A stretch of DNA of 64,000 nucleotides from Raphanus sativus (lineage: Eukaryota > Streptophyta > Magnoliopsida > Brassicales > Brassicaceae), in assembly GCF_000801105.2 (NCBI RefSeq), contig NC_079515.1:13888001-13952000 (forward strand), in the 5' to 3' direction. Below are positions 1-10,569 of this stretch, one piece after another. The notes under the pieces are model-generated. The model ran no database searches, was not told where the DNA came from, and saw nothing but the letters and a program-made list of their open reading frames with translations. Within the stretch, counting starts at the first letter, position 1. The number at the start of each line of letters is the position of its first letter. A program made the position numbers and the translations under genes.

Positions 1-107
1 AACGCAGACTTTGTTTTCTTTTACTTTCTTTTACAGCCGAAGAAGATGTCTATGATTCATTTCATGTTTAGAAACTTAAACAAGGGAAGAAGAATTTAAA
101 TAAATGC

Positions 108-994
108 TCAGCGAATAGGAACTTTGATCCAGCCATTAGCAAAAGCAATGGCTAAGATGACGAATGGAGTTGACATACCAAAAATGATTATGTAAGGGAG
201 AGGCGTCTTCATCGGATTCTCCCCTTCTCTTTCGCCAGCGCTTTGCCAATACCTACGTATTAATAAAAAAATGGGCAAGTAAGAGTAAATCGCTGGTTTA
301 AAAAAAAAAGGAAGTTAGAGTAAATCACAAAACCTACCATGGTAAGGAGTTCTAGTTCAGATAAGGACACTAAAATGGGCAAGTAGGACGACACCACTAC
401 AAACCGTTTAGCTCGGTAAACTAAGAATGTCTACGAGCCAGAAGTAAACTCTTTCCCACTAACCATGGGAATCAGAATCCAGTTGTGTGGTTACAAAAAG
501 AAATTATTTTTTGGAAATTTGGTTCGTCAGATAACAGCAAAAGAGTTATCAATTTGCCAGTTTTTTTAAAAAATTAAGTTTACACTTTTCTTGTTTCTAG
601 ATATAACGTTTTCACAATATAGCCATTTTGTGATGGGAAATTGAGAGGTAGGTATGATAGGTAAGTAAAAACTAACTGTTCTGGTTCTTCGTCTTTAGTT
701 ATGAACTTCTTCTTTTCTTTAGGTTTCACTTCTCCATCTCCTCCACCTTAAAGCAAGATCAGGGATAAAGAAAGTCTTTCTCTTAATAAAAAAACTAGAT
801 AGGAAAATCCTGATTCGAAAGAGATATAAAGTACCTAATTTGGCGTGAAGCTTGAACTGCGTAAAGCCTGATGAAGACGGTGTACAGAGGAAATGAGGCA
901 GAGCAAGCAACGCTGAATATGAGGAAGATGATGAAGTTGTGGAATCTTTGGCCTTGTGGCTAAAGGAAGACGAGAGGTGGAATTTGGCTGCCAT
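108..994 (-). CDS. Small chloroplast thylakoid-type membrane protein, 3 exons (At2g05310-like)
   Basis: Three exons join on the minus strand: 994-835, 746-677 and 252-108. Introns are 88 bp (834-747) and 424 bp (676-253) with GT-AG borders; the second donor is CA|GTTAGT. Phases agree and give 124 codons plus TGA. The first 50 or so residues are Ser/Thr-rich without acidic residues, like a plastid transit peptide. A charged Lys/Glu stretch follows, then a single hydrophobic span at about residues 97-117 (YIIIFGMSTPFVILAIAFAN) and a short basic tail ending VPIR. The ATG at 994 starts MAAKFHLSSS; earlier in-frame codons are not ATG. From memory this is the At2g05310/At4g13500 family of unknown function, reported in thylakoids. 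No lesion is visible. The family match comes from memory, not from a search. Confidence 0.85.
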
Positions 995-1449
995 TTCTAA
1001 GATCAAAAGGTTCTTTTTGTTAATATTGACTATATCATATGGTTTCCACTTTTTTTTTTTGTTATATTAGTTCGAAATACGTGGCATATGTGGTTCCACT
1101 GGATGACATTTGGTAAACATTCACGTACATAAATCTTATCTCTTATTTGTGTTCAGATAACAGATGTTATGCAAGACGCTATATTCTTGAGAGAATTTGC
1201 AAATTGGGTATTAAAAAAGTCAAAACTAAAATATAATCTTATTTCTGATTTATTTCTTAAATAAATGATTTTAACAACATCTATTCTATTAAATTAAAAT
1301 CATGACCTATTGATATATGTTCAATCAAACTAGTTATTTTATAATTGCATCTAAATAATTATAACCACTTTTTAAAAATTGATATATGTTTAATATAATA
1401 ATTATTTGGCAACTGTATCTAAATAATCACTTTCTAAATAATCATTTTC
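995..1449 (-). promoter_or_regulatory. Upstream region of the thylakoid-type gene
   Basis: Gene-less AT-rich DNA upstream of the 994 ATG, extending to the start of transposon DNA. It must hold the 5' UTR and promoter, but I see no convincing TATA box or other definable element. Homopolymer runs occur near 1050. Only about 450 bp of original upstream sequence remains before the truncated retrotransposon. Confidence 0.4.
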
Positions 1450-1468
1450 TAGCTGGCGGATCAACCAT

Positions 1469-2160
1469 GTCCCTAGGCGAGATATGTGCTCCAGTACCTT
1501 CAGGTAGTCCACCTTACCATTTCTTCTAGCTGGCGGATCAACTTCAATCACCTCATCATCTGGTGTAACTCGTCCAGCAGCTCCTGGTACCACCACCTGA
1601 ACTTGTGGAGCTTGCCCCACTGATGAATTCACCAATGGAGTGATCATTTGGGTCATAGCCAGCATCTGACTACCCATAAGCCTGATTGCATCAAGCACCT
1701 TCTTCATGGAAGGTTTCACCAGCTGGTTTCCTGGGTTGGCTCCATTATTGGCTGCACCAATGCCACGGCCGCCCTGAACACCAGTATGTGAAGACTCTCC
1801 CTCAACCTCCATGTCATCATGCAGCTGCCTGTTAGCACCATCAGATATCTCTTGCTGTTGCCTAACTTGCTCAGCTTGCTCCAGCTGCTGCCTTGTCTCC
1901 TCAGCGGCCTTAAGCTGCTGTTCCACTAGACCTCCAAGAACCTCAGTCGGATTGGTCCGAGCCAAAGGAAATCCAGTTGAACTGTCCACTCCAATGTTTG
2001 GGTTATGCAGCACCACACTTGGATTGGCTCCATTCGCGCCACCTTGGCCAGATGCTCCAGCCCCATCCTTAGTCTTCTTAGGCCTGGACCGACTCTTACC
2101 ACCCTTAGGAGCATCAAAAACAAGATCAATGTTAGTAACACTTAACCAATGATCCATCAA
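1469..2160 (-). pseudogene. Truncated second copy of Tekay gag (5' part)
   Basis: This near-identical copy of the gag start seen at about 10455-9755 lies downstream of the shared LTR. Unlike the main copy it keeps an ATG in frame with the body (MDHWLSVTNIDLVFDAPKGG), because it lacks a 5-bp ACACA insertion. The coding sequence is cut at 1469, after about 230 codons, before the gag core and zinc knuckles. The boundary carries a short filler copied from the same gag (see findings). Positions 1402-1450 of the open frame are host-side AT-rich DNA. Confidence 0.85.
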
Positions 2161-2275
2161 AACAGTTCCTAAGACAAAAATAAATCAAGCCCTATAATGT
2201 GAGACCCCAGCCGGATGTGTGATGATCAAACCATAACCCCCAAGTCCTAGAATCAAGCATGCTCTGATACCAACT

Positions 2276-4046
2276 TGTAAGACCCGAACCTGGATCCCAA
2301 GACCCAACCAGTCCGCGGTCTTAACCTAATGGTCTAAGTGTAATTGGCCGGTTTATGTCCAAATATTTCTAAGTCATTTTCAAGTGATCTGAGGTTCATA
2401 TGCAATCAGTATACAATGCGGAAGCTAAGATAAACATTCATTTTTATTAATATAAACCATGTGATCCATACAATGTAGTAAAATCAATCAGTTTGCACAA
2501 TAGGCTATCATAAGTTCAACTATCTAAACACACACATCACACATCTATCCTTGACTTGAGTCTTCACAGCTCCTTGGCTTTCCCACGATCCTGACCAGAT
2601 CCTGCAATCATATAAATCCCATCAAATACACAATCAAACCGATATCCTAGCAACAAGTCTAGCAATGCATGGTTAGGTCACTTAGAACTAGTTTCTGTCC
2701 CAAATCTGACCCACTCGGATATGTCTCCAAAAACTAAATAAAAACCATGATAAATCATGATAATTCACAACTAAGAGGATGGTCAAGTCAGATTTCTCAT
2801 AACAGGTCTTGATCATGCCGATCTCAACCTACAACAGCCCCTTTGGCCATAACTGACCACCTCTAAATCAGTGATATAAAATTATCCTCTCATCATGATA
2901 ATTCATGATAAATCCCTATTAAGAGATATATGAAGTCGGAATCCCCAAACCTCAACCGGAAGTAGGAGATCCAACCTTACCTGCCCAACCAAGGCCATGG
3001 AGAGATTACTCTGATCTAACCATGTCTTGGCGGCCTGTCAATGAGTCTAAACTCACGGACAGCATCAGAATATACATAAGAAAATAGATAGATTGACATA
3101 GGAGGGAGAACGGATGCAACCAACATCACTTGGTCCATGCGGACCATCCATCCGGACCATGGATCATGGCGATGGTAAGTGGTTAGCATCACTAACCTTA
3201 GGAGTGGCCGACGATGGGTTCTGATCCTTCCCACTAGCCTTCTCGGTTCCTCTTGTATCCATCTTCACTCGGTTCCTTCCTGCAACTCTTCCTTGGTCGC
3301 CGGTCAAGAACAAATCACACCACACTCACACGGCCAAACAAGCAAACCGCCGGTCTCTTTCTCTCTTGGAGTCTCTGGCAATTTTGGCAGAGTTTCCCCT
3401 CTTTTGTCTGATGAATAAATTGATGTCCAGAGCCCTCTATTTATAGAGGAAGGCTTTGCCAACTGCCTTTGGGCGAATGGGTGCAAAGATTGGCCGAATG
3501 GACACATGTGGGAATCATCGCATACCTTCGGTCCAACCGCCTCTCAACTGCTTCCCAACTGCTCCCCTACATCGATCATCACCAACTAGCACCTGACCAA
3601 GTGTCTGGCTGCACCACCAAGCACCCTTGGCCTCACCGGACCGCACCACCATCTAACGGACCATAACCGCCCATGGTCCGGTCACACCATCTCAACTCCT
3701 AACACTCCTCCAAGCTGAGATGAGCTGACCACTAGTGTCCCCAGCTGAGTGAGCTAACACTCCAGCTACTGGAGCTGACCAGAACTCTTGTGAGCTACTG
3801 TGAGCTTCCACACACTTCACCCTAGCTGCCCGAGCTTGTTTCACACTCCGGCCAGCTGTCTAAACTCTTGTCCAGCTCTCTTAAGCTTGAACCTTCCTTG
3901 CCTTGGTTAAGTTTCAGCCTCCTGATACCCTTAACCCACTTCCTGGACCATGATACGCCTTGCCATAGGTCATTTGACCTGATTTGGTGCATCACCTCGC
4001 ACCATGGTCCATCCGGCCGATCCTATCTAGGATCGGAGACATGACA
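2276..4046 (-). repeat. Tekay LTR, low-coordinate copy (3' LTR of the main element)
   Basis: This 1771-bp repeat starts TGTAAGACCC and ends GACATGACA on the plus strand, giving TG...CA ends. It matches 10570-12341 at about 99 percent by eye; differences include G/A, T/C and one single-base indel near 3656. It lies between the pol polypurine tract and the primer site of the truncated second internal region. The short open frames inside are not coding. Confidence 0.93.
3437..3446 (-). promoter_or_regulatory. LTR TATA box
   Basis: CTATAAATAG on the minus strand, in a GC-richer setting within the LTR and about 600 bp after its sense-strand start. It is the likely core promoter of the retrotransposon and is conserved in the other LTR at 11731-11740. 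Confidence 0.6.
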
Positions 4047-6600
4047 AGTCTCCCCCACTTGATAGGGATTCGTCCTCGAACCCAAACCAAGTGTATTCTC
4101 ACAAACATACTGATCATACCACTCAGGATATTCAGCCTTCATCCTTGCCTCAGTTTCCCAAGTGATTATGTCCTTGCCATTGCTCTCCCACACTACCTTG
4201 ATCATAGGTAATGTCTTCTTCCTTGTTGCCTTCTCTGCCCTATCTATGATTCGAACCGGCCTTGTCTCTAAGGTTAGGTTCTTACCAAGATCTTTGGGAA
4301 TCTCAGGCAACACCACATCCTGGTCGGATAAGCACTTCCTAAGCTGAGACACATGGAATACATTGTGATATGCATCCATTGCAGATGGCAAGTCTAACTT
4401 GTAGGCTACTGCGCCTACTCTCTCCATGATCCTGAATGGACCCAAGTACCTAGGATCCAGTTTCCTCCTTCCAGAAACCCTGGTCCTTCCTTGGAAAGTA
4501 ATCATCTTGAGATAGACTAAGTCACCAATCTCAAACTCAAGATGTTTCCTTCTCTTATCAGCATAGCTCTTCTGTCTATCCTGAGCCTCCTTCATCTTGT
4601 CCTTGACAAACTTGATCTTCTCTATGGTCTCCTCCACAATCTCAGGACCGATCATGCTGCGCTCCCCCACTTGGGTCCAGCACAAGGGTGTCCTGCATGG
4701 CCGCCCATACAAAGCCTCATATGGTGACATACCAATGCTTGTATGGAAGCTGTTGTTGTAAGCAAACTCCACCAAAGGCAAGTGCTTCTCCCAGGTCTCT
4801 CCCCAGTCTAAAACACAAGCCCTTAGCATATCCTCCAACGTCTGGATAGTCCTCTCTGACTGGCCATCAGTCTGGGGATGATAGGCTGTACTCATGTGTA
4901 CTCTTGTGCCCAAAGCCTTTTGGAAGGCTTGCCAAAAGTAAGATGTGAACCTCGGATCTCTATCCGACACAATGCTTGCAGGTACACCATGAAACCTCAC
5001 TATTTCATTGATGTAAATCTGCACAATCTCATCTACACCATGCCCCTTCTTGATTGGTAAGAAGTGAGCCGACTTGGTTAACCTATCGACCACCACCCAA
5101 ACAGCATCCTTCTTGTTTCTGGTCGTAGGGAAACCAGTCACAAAATCCATGGTAATGTGATCCCACTTCCATTCTGGAATGGGTAAGTTTTGGAGTAGTC
5201 CACTGGGTACTTGGTGCTCCGCCTTGACCAATTGGCAAATGGGACACTTTGCTACCCACTCGGCCACATCAGTCTTCATGCGCACCCAATGGTAATACCT
5301 CTTCAAATCTCTATACATCTTGTTCAGTCCAGGATGTACTGAGAACTTAGATCTATGAGCTTGTCTCATAATCTCTTCCTTGAGTTCCCTATTGCTAGGA
5401 ACACTTATCCTCCCATTGACCAAGATGGTACCATTGCTTGTTGTTTGGTACTCAATCTTGTCATTAAGAGCAACCTTTTGAAGGTTCTCATCCAGCTTCT
5501 GTGCTGCACAAATCCTGGTAAGAAGATCGGCCTGATCCACTGCCTCCAACCCCAATGGTTCATCAGTACCAACCAAAATGTTGAGGTTAAGTGACCGGAC
5601 CATCCCTTCCAATATATCAGCCTCCTTCTCAGCTGAAACCTCAGCCCTCCTCCGGCTCAAAGCATCAGCCACCAAGTTGGCCTTCCCTGGATAGTAAGTT
5701 ATGTCCAGATCATAATCTGCCACAAACTCCATCCACCTCCTTTGCCTCAGGTTCAACTCAGGCTGAGTAAAGATATACTTCAGACTCTTGTGGTCTGTAA
5801 GTATCTGGACCTTGGCACCATACAAATATGATCTCCAAATTTTCAAGGCAAACACCACTGCTGCCATTTCCAGATCATGTGTGGGGTAATTACCCTCATG
5901 TTTCCTCAACTGTCGTGAGGCATAAGCAATGACCTTCCTATGTTGGGTCAGTACACAGCCTAGTCCAGTAATGGAGGCGTCTGTGTACACCACATATGGC
6001 CGGTCCTCCTCAGGCAGTACAAGGACTGGTGCACTAGTAAGCATGTCCTTAAGCGCAGAGAAACTTCTCTCACACTCCTCCGACCATACAAACTTAACAT
6101 CCTTTCCTGTCAACTGAGTCATAGGCTGTGCCAAACTTGCAAAGCCCTTCACAAACTTCCTATAGTAGCCGGCCAGCCCTAAGAAGCTCCTGACTTCTGT
6201 GGCATTCTTAGGCTGAGGCCATGCCTTTATAGCCACTATCTTCTCCGGATCAACAGACACACCTTCACTTGACACAATGTGTCCAAGGAAGCCAATGCTC
6301 TTTTGCCAGAAGCTACACTTGCTTAACTTAGCAAAGAGCTGCTGCTCTCTCAATCTTCCCAACACAGCCCGGAGATGCCTTTCATGATCTTCCTTGCTCT
6401 TGGAATATAAAAGTATGTCATCTATAAAGATGATTACAAATTCATCCAAGAAGTCTCGGAAAGTACCATTCATCATCTTCATGAATGCTGCTGGTGCATT
6501 GGTCAGACCAAATGGCATAACCACAAACTCATAGTGGCCATACCTGGTTCTGAATGCAGTCTTCTTTATATCACTTGGTTCAATTGGGATCTGATGATAC
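4023..6600 (-). pseudogene. Tekay pol: RT C-terminal part, RNase H, integrase, chromodomain-like tail
   Basis: This long uninterrupted frame of about 860 codons starts where the MULE interrupts RT (first genuine residues [13 protein letters not shown]). RT shows the catalytic FIDDILLYS. RNase H shows VYTDAS and TDHKSLKY. Integrase has an HHCC-type zinc region ending CPICQ, then all three acidic residues in [16 protein letters not shown] and GQSERTIQ. The C-terminus ([16 protein letters not shown] onward) resembles the chromodomain-like tail of Tekay/Del chromoviruses, which targets integration to heterochromatin. The frame runs through the polypurine tract and ends at TAG inside the LTR. This half looks intact; function is lost upstream. 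Confidence 0.92.
4047..4060 (-). other. Polypurine tract of the Tekay element
   Basis: AAGTGGGGGAGACT on the minus strand directly abuts the TGTCATGTC start of the 3' LTR. It primes plus-strand DNA synthesis. It also lies within the pol reading frame. Confidence 0.85.
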
Positions 6601-6609
6601 CCTGAAGCC

Positions 6610-7872
6610 GGAAAAAGTGCATATTTCAATATGAACTTTACGCGTCGTGCCTATTCCTTCACGAACTTTGTAGTAGTGCGTATTCCACACTGAACTAAAC
6701 AAATTTTTTAAAATACTATATGAACTTTATGCGTCGTGTCTATTCCTTCACGAACTTTATAGTAGTGCGTATTTCACATTGAACAAAACCAAAATCAAAA
6801 AATACTACATAGACTCTCAAAATCGTGCTTATTTCAATATTGAGTGTTAAATGTGTTAGTCATTCGTTAATGTATCAAAACAACGTCATTTTGTATAAAT
6901 TTGTGAAATTAAAAATTAAAAATTAAAAATAAAATACACTCTCAAAATTGTGCTTATGTATATTGACTGTCAAAAGTAATAGTCATCATTGATTTCATCA
7001 AAAGACTATTTTGGATAAATTCTATGAAATTGTCCGTCGTTTTTTAATTTTTTTATTTTACAAAAAAATTATCCAAAATGACGTTGTTTTAATAAATTAA
7101 TGTATAACTTGACTAACACCTTTCACTTACTGACAAAGAAAGACTAACATCTTTGACAGTCGATATATATATATATATATATAATCACGATTTTGAGCGT
7201 CAAAGGTGTTCGTCAATTTTTTGTCAGCAAATCAAAAGTGTAGTCATATATATATGTACATTAACCATCAAAAGTGTTAGTATTTTTCTGTTTAGGAAAT
7301 CAAAAGCGTTAGTCATACGTTAATTTATCAAAATAACGTCATTTTTGATAGATTTTATAAAAAATAAAAAATTACAAATTGACGGATAATTTCATAGAAT
7401 TTATCCAAAATAAAATCTTTTGATAAATTAAAACATGACTAACACCTTTGACAGTCAATATATAAGTACAATTTTGAGAGGTTTTTGGTAAATTAAAGGA
7501 TGACTATTACATTTGACAGTCAATATATATAAACACAATTTTAAGAGTCTATATTTTATTTTGATTTTTAATTTCACAAAATTTATTCAAAATGACGTTG
7601 TTTTGATAAATTAACGGATGACTAACACATTTAACGCTCAATATTGAAATAAGCACTATTTTGAGAGTCTATGCAGTATTTTTTTATTTTTGTTTAGTTC
7701 AATGTGAAATACGCACTACTATAAAGTTCGTGAAGATATAGACACGACGCATAAAGTTCATATAGTATTTTAAAAAATTTGTTTAGTTCAGTGTGGAATA
7801 CGCACTGCTATAAAGTTCGGGAAGGAATAAGCACGACGCGTAAAGTTCATGTTGAAATAGGCACTTTTTCCC
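6610..7872. mobile_element. Non-autonomous foldback Mutator-like element (about 1.26 kb)
   Basis: The insertion splits the Tekay RT. It is flanked by the 9-bp direct repeat CCTGAAGCC at 6601-6609 and 7873-7881, the duplication size typical of MULEs. The ends are inverted copies: GGAAAAAGTGC on the left, the same preceded by two extra G on the right. Homology between arms runs inward over 500 bp, so nearly the whole element is a palindrome. Within the arms, short modules recur, such as the TTTGACAGTCAATATAT type and forms of AACGACGTCATTTTG. No coding capacity is seen. It is younger than the Tekay insertion. Confidence 0.85.
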
Positions 7873-7881
7873 CCTGAAGCC

Positions 7882-8362
7882 AAGTCAATCTTAGAGAACC
7901 ATTTTGCTCCCTTAAGCTGATCCAACAGCTCATCTATCCGAGGGAATGGGTACTTATTCTTATAGTAACCATATTCAGCCCTTGATAGTCAATACACAGC
8001 CTAAAGCTACCATCATTCTTCTTCACAAAGAGGACTGGTGCTCCCCAAGGCGACACACTAGGGCGTATGAAACCCTTATCCAACAACTCTTCCAGTTGTT
8101 TCTTTAGCTCGGCCATCTCAGCAGGAGCCATGCGGTAGGGACTTTTTGACATTGGGGCCGTCCCTGGTTCCAGTTCTATTATGAATGGGTCTGACCTATC
8201 AGGGGGAATGCCCTGTGGAGACCTAAACACATCCTCGAACTCACTGACCAGCGAAATCCCGTCCGGGTTACCACCCCCAACAACTTCCTTAGTGGTGATT
8301 GTGGCAATATAAGCCTCACAACCCCGCTCAAGCATCCTTTCCGCTTGGACTGCTGATACCAC
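7882..8362 (-). pseudogene. Tekay pol: RT N-terminal part, frameshifted
   Basis: The frame enters from the protease linker and reads into RT ([11 protein letters not shown]). A one-base deletion near 7950 then throws it out of frame, so the open stretch stops at 7934. RT sequence continues in another frame to the MULE border at 7881. A second single-base shift near 8365 separates this segment from protease. Because the matching downstream RT half is intact, these are simple recent lesions. Confidence 0.88.
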
Positions 8363-8721
8363 TAAGCATCAAGAGGTTGGACGAATACCTTGGAACCTGA
8401 TCGGGGGTCCACACCCACTCTCAAACAGCGCCCTCCCCGATGACAGTCTAAGGTGGCCCGATTCTTTCCAAGCCAGTCCATACCCAAGATCACCTCATGA
8501 TTCTTGAGTTGGACCACAACAAGATCCACATGCATTACCCTGTCCTGGATCACCACTGGGATATCCTTCACTCGTCCTAATGAGGGCATCAATTGGCCTC
8601 CAGCCGCACTCACTAGGCAAGGATCATCTCCTGTCCCAATCTGGAACAAACCCTTTCCGACCAAACATGGACTCACAAAACTATGTGTAGCTCCAGTGTC
8701 GAAAAGTACATGTGTTTCCAC
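8362..8721 (-). pseudogene. Tekay aspartic protease segment
   Basis: This 119-codon open stretch carries the retropepsin active site as LFDTGATHSFV near its start and the ILGMDWL motif typical of Ty3/gypsy proteases further on. It processes the Gag-Pol polyprotein. It ends at a TAG created by a one-base shift at about 8365, just before the RT linker. The ATG at 8721 need not be a true start, since protease is normally expressed as part of the polyprotein. Confidence 0.85.
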
Positions 8722-8805
8722 ACCACCAATACTTAGGGTCCCTACAGGAAACCCAATCTAAGCATCTAATCCATTCTAGGTTCCATAGCATGCATTTCTA
8801 AAAAT

Positions 8806-9200
8806 TTAAAAGAATAAGATCAGATCATTACCAGTGATCGCCATGAAAGGCTTGGTCTCATCAGTGTCCTTAGACAACTCATAGACCCTTGGTGCAGATG
8901 TCTGGCCACGGCTTGGTTCCGGCTTGCTAACCTCAGACTTCATCCTGCCTGATCCAGCCTGAAGCTTAGGGCAGTCCTTTCGGAAGTGCCCGGCCTTCCC
9001 ACACTGGAAACAGGTCCTAGAGTCACCACCAGCCGCTTGACCACGACTCTGATCAGGTCCAGGACAGTCCCGGACTGAGTGGTCCATCTTGCCACACCTT
9101 GTGCAAGCTCCCATAGCTCTCCAGCACTCACCACCATGGCGCCTTCCACACTTTTTGGCACTCCGGCCTTCCACCTGAGGTCTTACCCTCATCACTTGAG
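8806..9200 (-). pseudogene. Tekay gag: nucleocapsid with CCHC zinc knuckles
   Basis: Two CX2CX4HX4C knuckles are visible: CTRCGKMDHSVRDC and CFQCGKAGHFRKDC, separated by a short Gly/Arg-rich linker. They bind element RNA during packaging. The frame is offset from the upstream gag body, so a frameshift lies near 9130-9200. The sequence then continues toward protease with a stop near 8806. Confidence 0.85.
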
Positions 9201-10435
9201 TCTCTCTTCCTCTTCCGGTCACCAGCATGACCAGTACCACTCGCCTGACTCCTAGTCTTGAGTCTGGCCTCCTCAGCAAGATTAGTCTCCAGCATTGCCA
9301 TGCGTTCCACCAACTCAGAGACATTACGGAAGGTACGGACTGAGCAGTAGGTCCGGAGCTCGACCCTAAGGCCTCTTATGAACCTGCGGACCTGAACCTT
9401 CTCATCCTCCAACTCCTTACCCACATACCTCCTGAGCCGGTTGAACTCTTCTTCATACTCCCTCACTGACCTGCGTCCTTGGGTCAAATCCAAGAACTTG
9501 GCCTTCAAACGATCCCATGCCTCAACTGGAAAGTACTTGTGGTTGAACTCAACCTCGAAGTCAGAGAACTTCTCAATAGAACCATTGGTGCGCTTGTCCA
9601 CAGACAGCCACCAGTTGTGTGCATCTCCCTCCAGGAAGTGCACTGCTATGTCTCTTTGGTACTCCTCAGGGCACCTTGTAGACTTGAAGTTCCGGGCCAG
9701 TCTGTCCCTCCATTCATCCCCCTCCATAGGGTCAGCACTTCCAGCAAATTGTTTAGTCCCTAGGCGAGATATGTGCTCCAGCACCTTCAGGTAGTCCACC
9801 TTACCATTTCTTCTAGCTGGCGGATCAACTTCAATCACCTCATCATCTGGTGCAACTCGTCCAGCAGCTCCTGGTACCACCACCTGAACTTGTGGAGCTT
9901 GCCCCACTGATGAATTCACCAATGGAGTGATCACTTGGGTCATAGCCAGCATCTGACTACCCATAAGCATGATTGCATCAAGCACCTCCTTCATGGAAGG
10001 TTCCACCAGCTGGTTTCCTGGGTTGGCTCCATCATTGGCTGCACCAATGCCACGGCCGCCCTGAACACCAGCATGTGAGGACTCTCCCTCAACCTCCATG
10101 TCATCATGCAGCTGCCTGTTAGCACCATCAGATATCTCTTGCTGTTGCCTAACTTGCTCAGCTTGCTCCAGCTGCTGCCTGGTCTCCTCAGCGGCCTTAA
10201 GCTGCTGTTCCACTAGACCTCCAAGAACCTCAGTCGGATTGGTCCGAGCCAAAGGCAATCCAGTTGCACTGTCCACTCCAATGTTTGGGTTAGGCAGCAC
10301 CACACTTGGATTGGCTCCATCCGCGCCACCTTGGCCAGATGCTCCAGCCCCATCCTTAGTCTTCTTAGGCCTGGACCGACTCTTACCACCCTTAGGAGCA
10401 TCAAAAACAACACACAAGATCAATGTTAGTAACAC
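9128..10435 (-). pseudogene. Tekay gag: N-terminal region and capsid core
   Basis: An open frame of 435 codons. An N-terminal Gly/Ala-rich region follows SRPKKTKDGAGASG, then a Gln/Glu-rich stretch likely to form a helix (QLEQAEQVRQQQE). The retrotransposon gag core follows, with WWLSV, YFPVEAWDRLKAKFLDL and VREYEEEFNRLRRY. A 5-bp ACACA insertion near 10411 separates the body from the ATG at 10448 seen in the partial copy, leaving no ATG near the start. The 3' end is frameshifted before the zinc knuckles. Confidence 0.9.
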
Positions 10436-10554
10436 TTAACCAATGATCCATCAAAACAGTTCCTAAGACAAAAATAAATCAAGCCCTATACTGTGAGACC
10501 CCAGCCGGATGTGTGATGATCAAACCATAACCCCCAAGTCCTAGAATCAAGCAT

Positions 10555-10566
10555 GCTCTGATACCA
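10555..10566 (-). other. Primer binding site (tRNA-iMet) of the Tekay element
   Basis: TGGTATCAGAGC on the minus strand, three bases after the LTR end, complementary to the 3' end of plant initiator methionine tRNA. The identical site follows the other LTR at 2261-2272. Confidence 0.92.
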
Positions 10567-10569
10567 ACT

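Noticed and set aside
1811..2152. Plus-strand Ser/Cys-rich open frame (and its copy at 10098-10439)
   Set aside because: It is the antisense of the Tekay gag N-terminal region; the open state follows from the gag codon composition.
3179..3666. Several open frames inside the Tekay LTR, repeated at 11473-12023
   Set aside because: They lie wholly in the LTR, are duplicated with it, and show no protein family.
10555..10566. tRNA gene signal
   Set aside because: Only the 12 bases complementary to the 3' end of initiator tRNA are present; this is a retrotransposon primer site. I found no tRNA or rRNA gene in the window.
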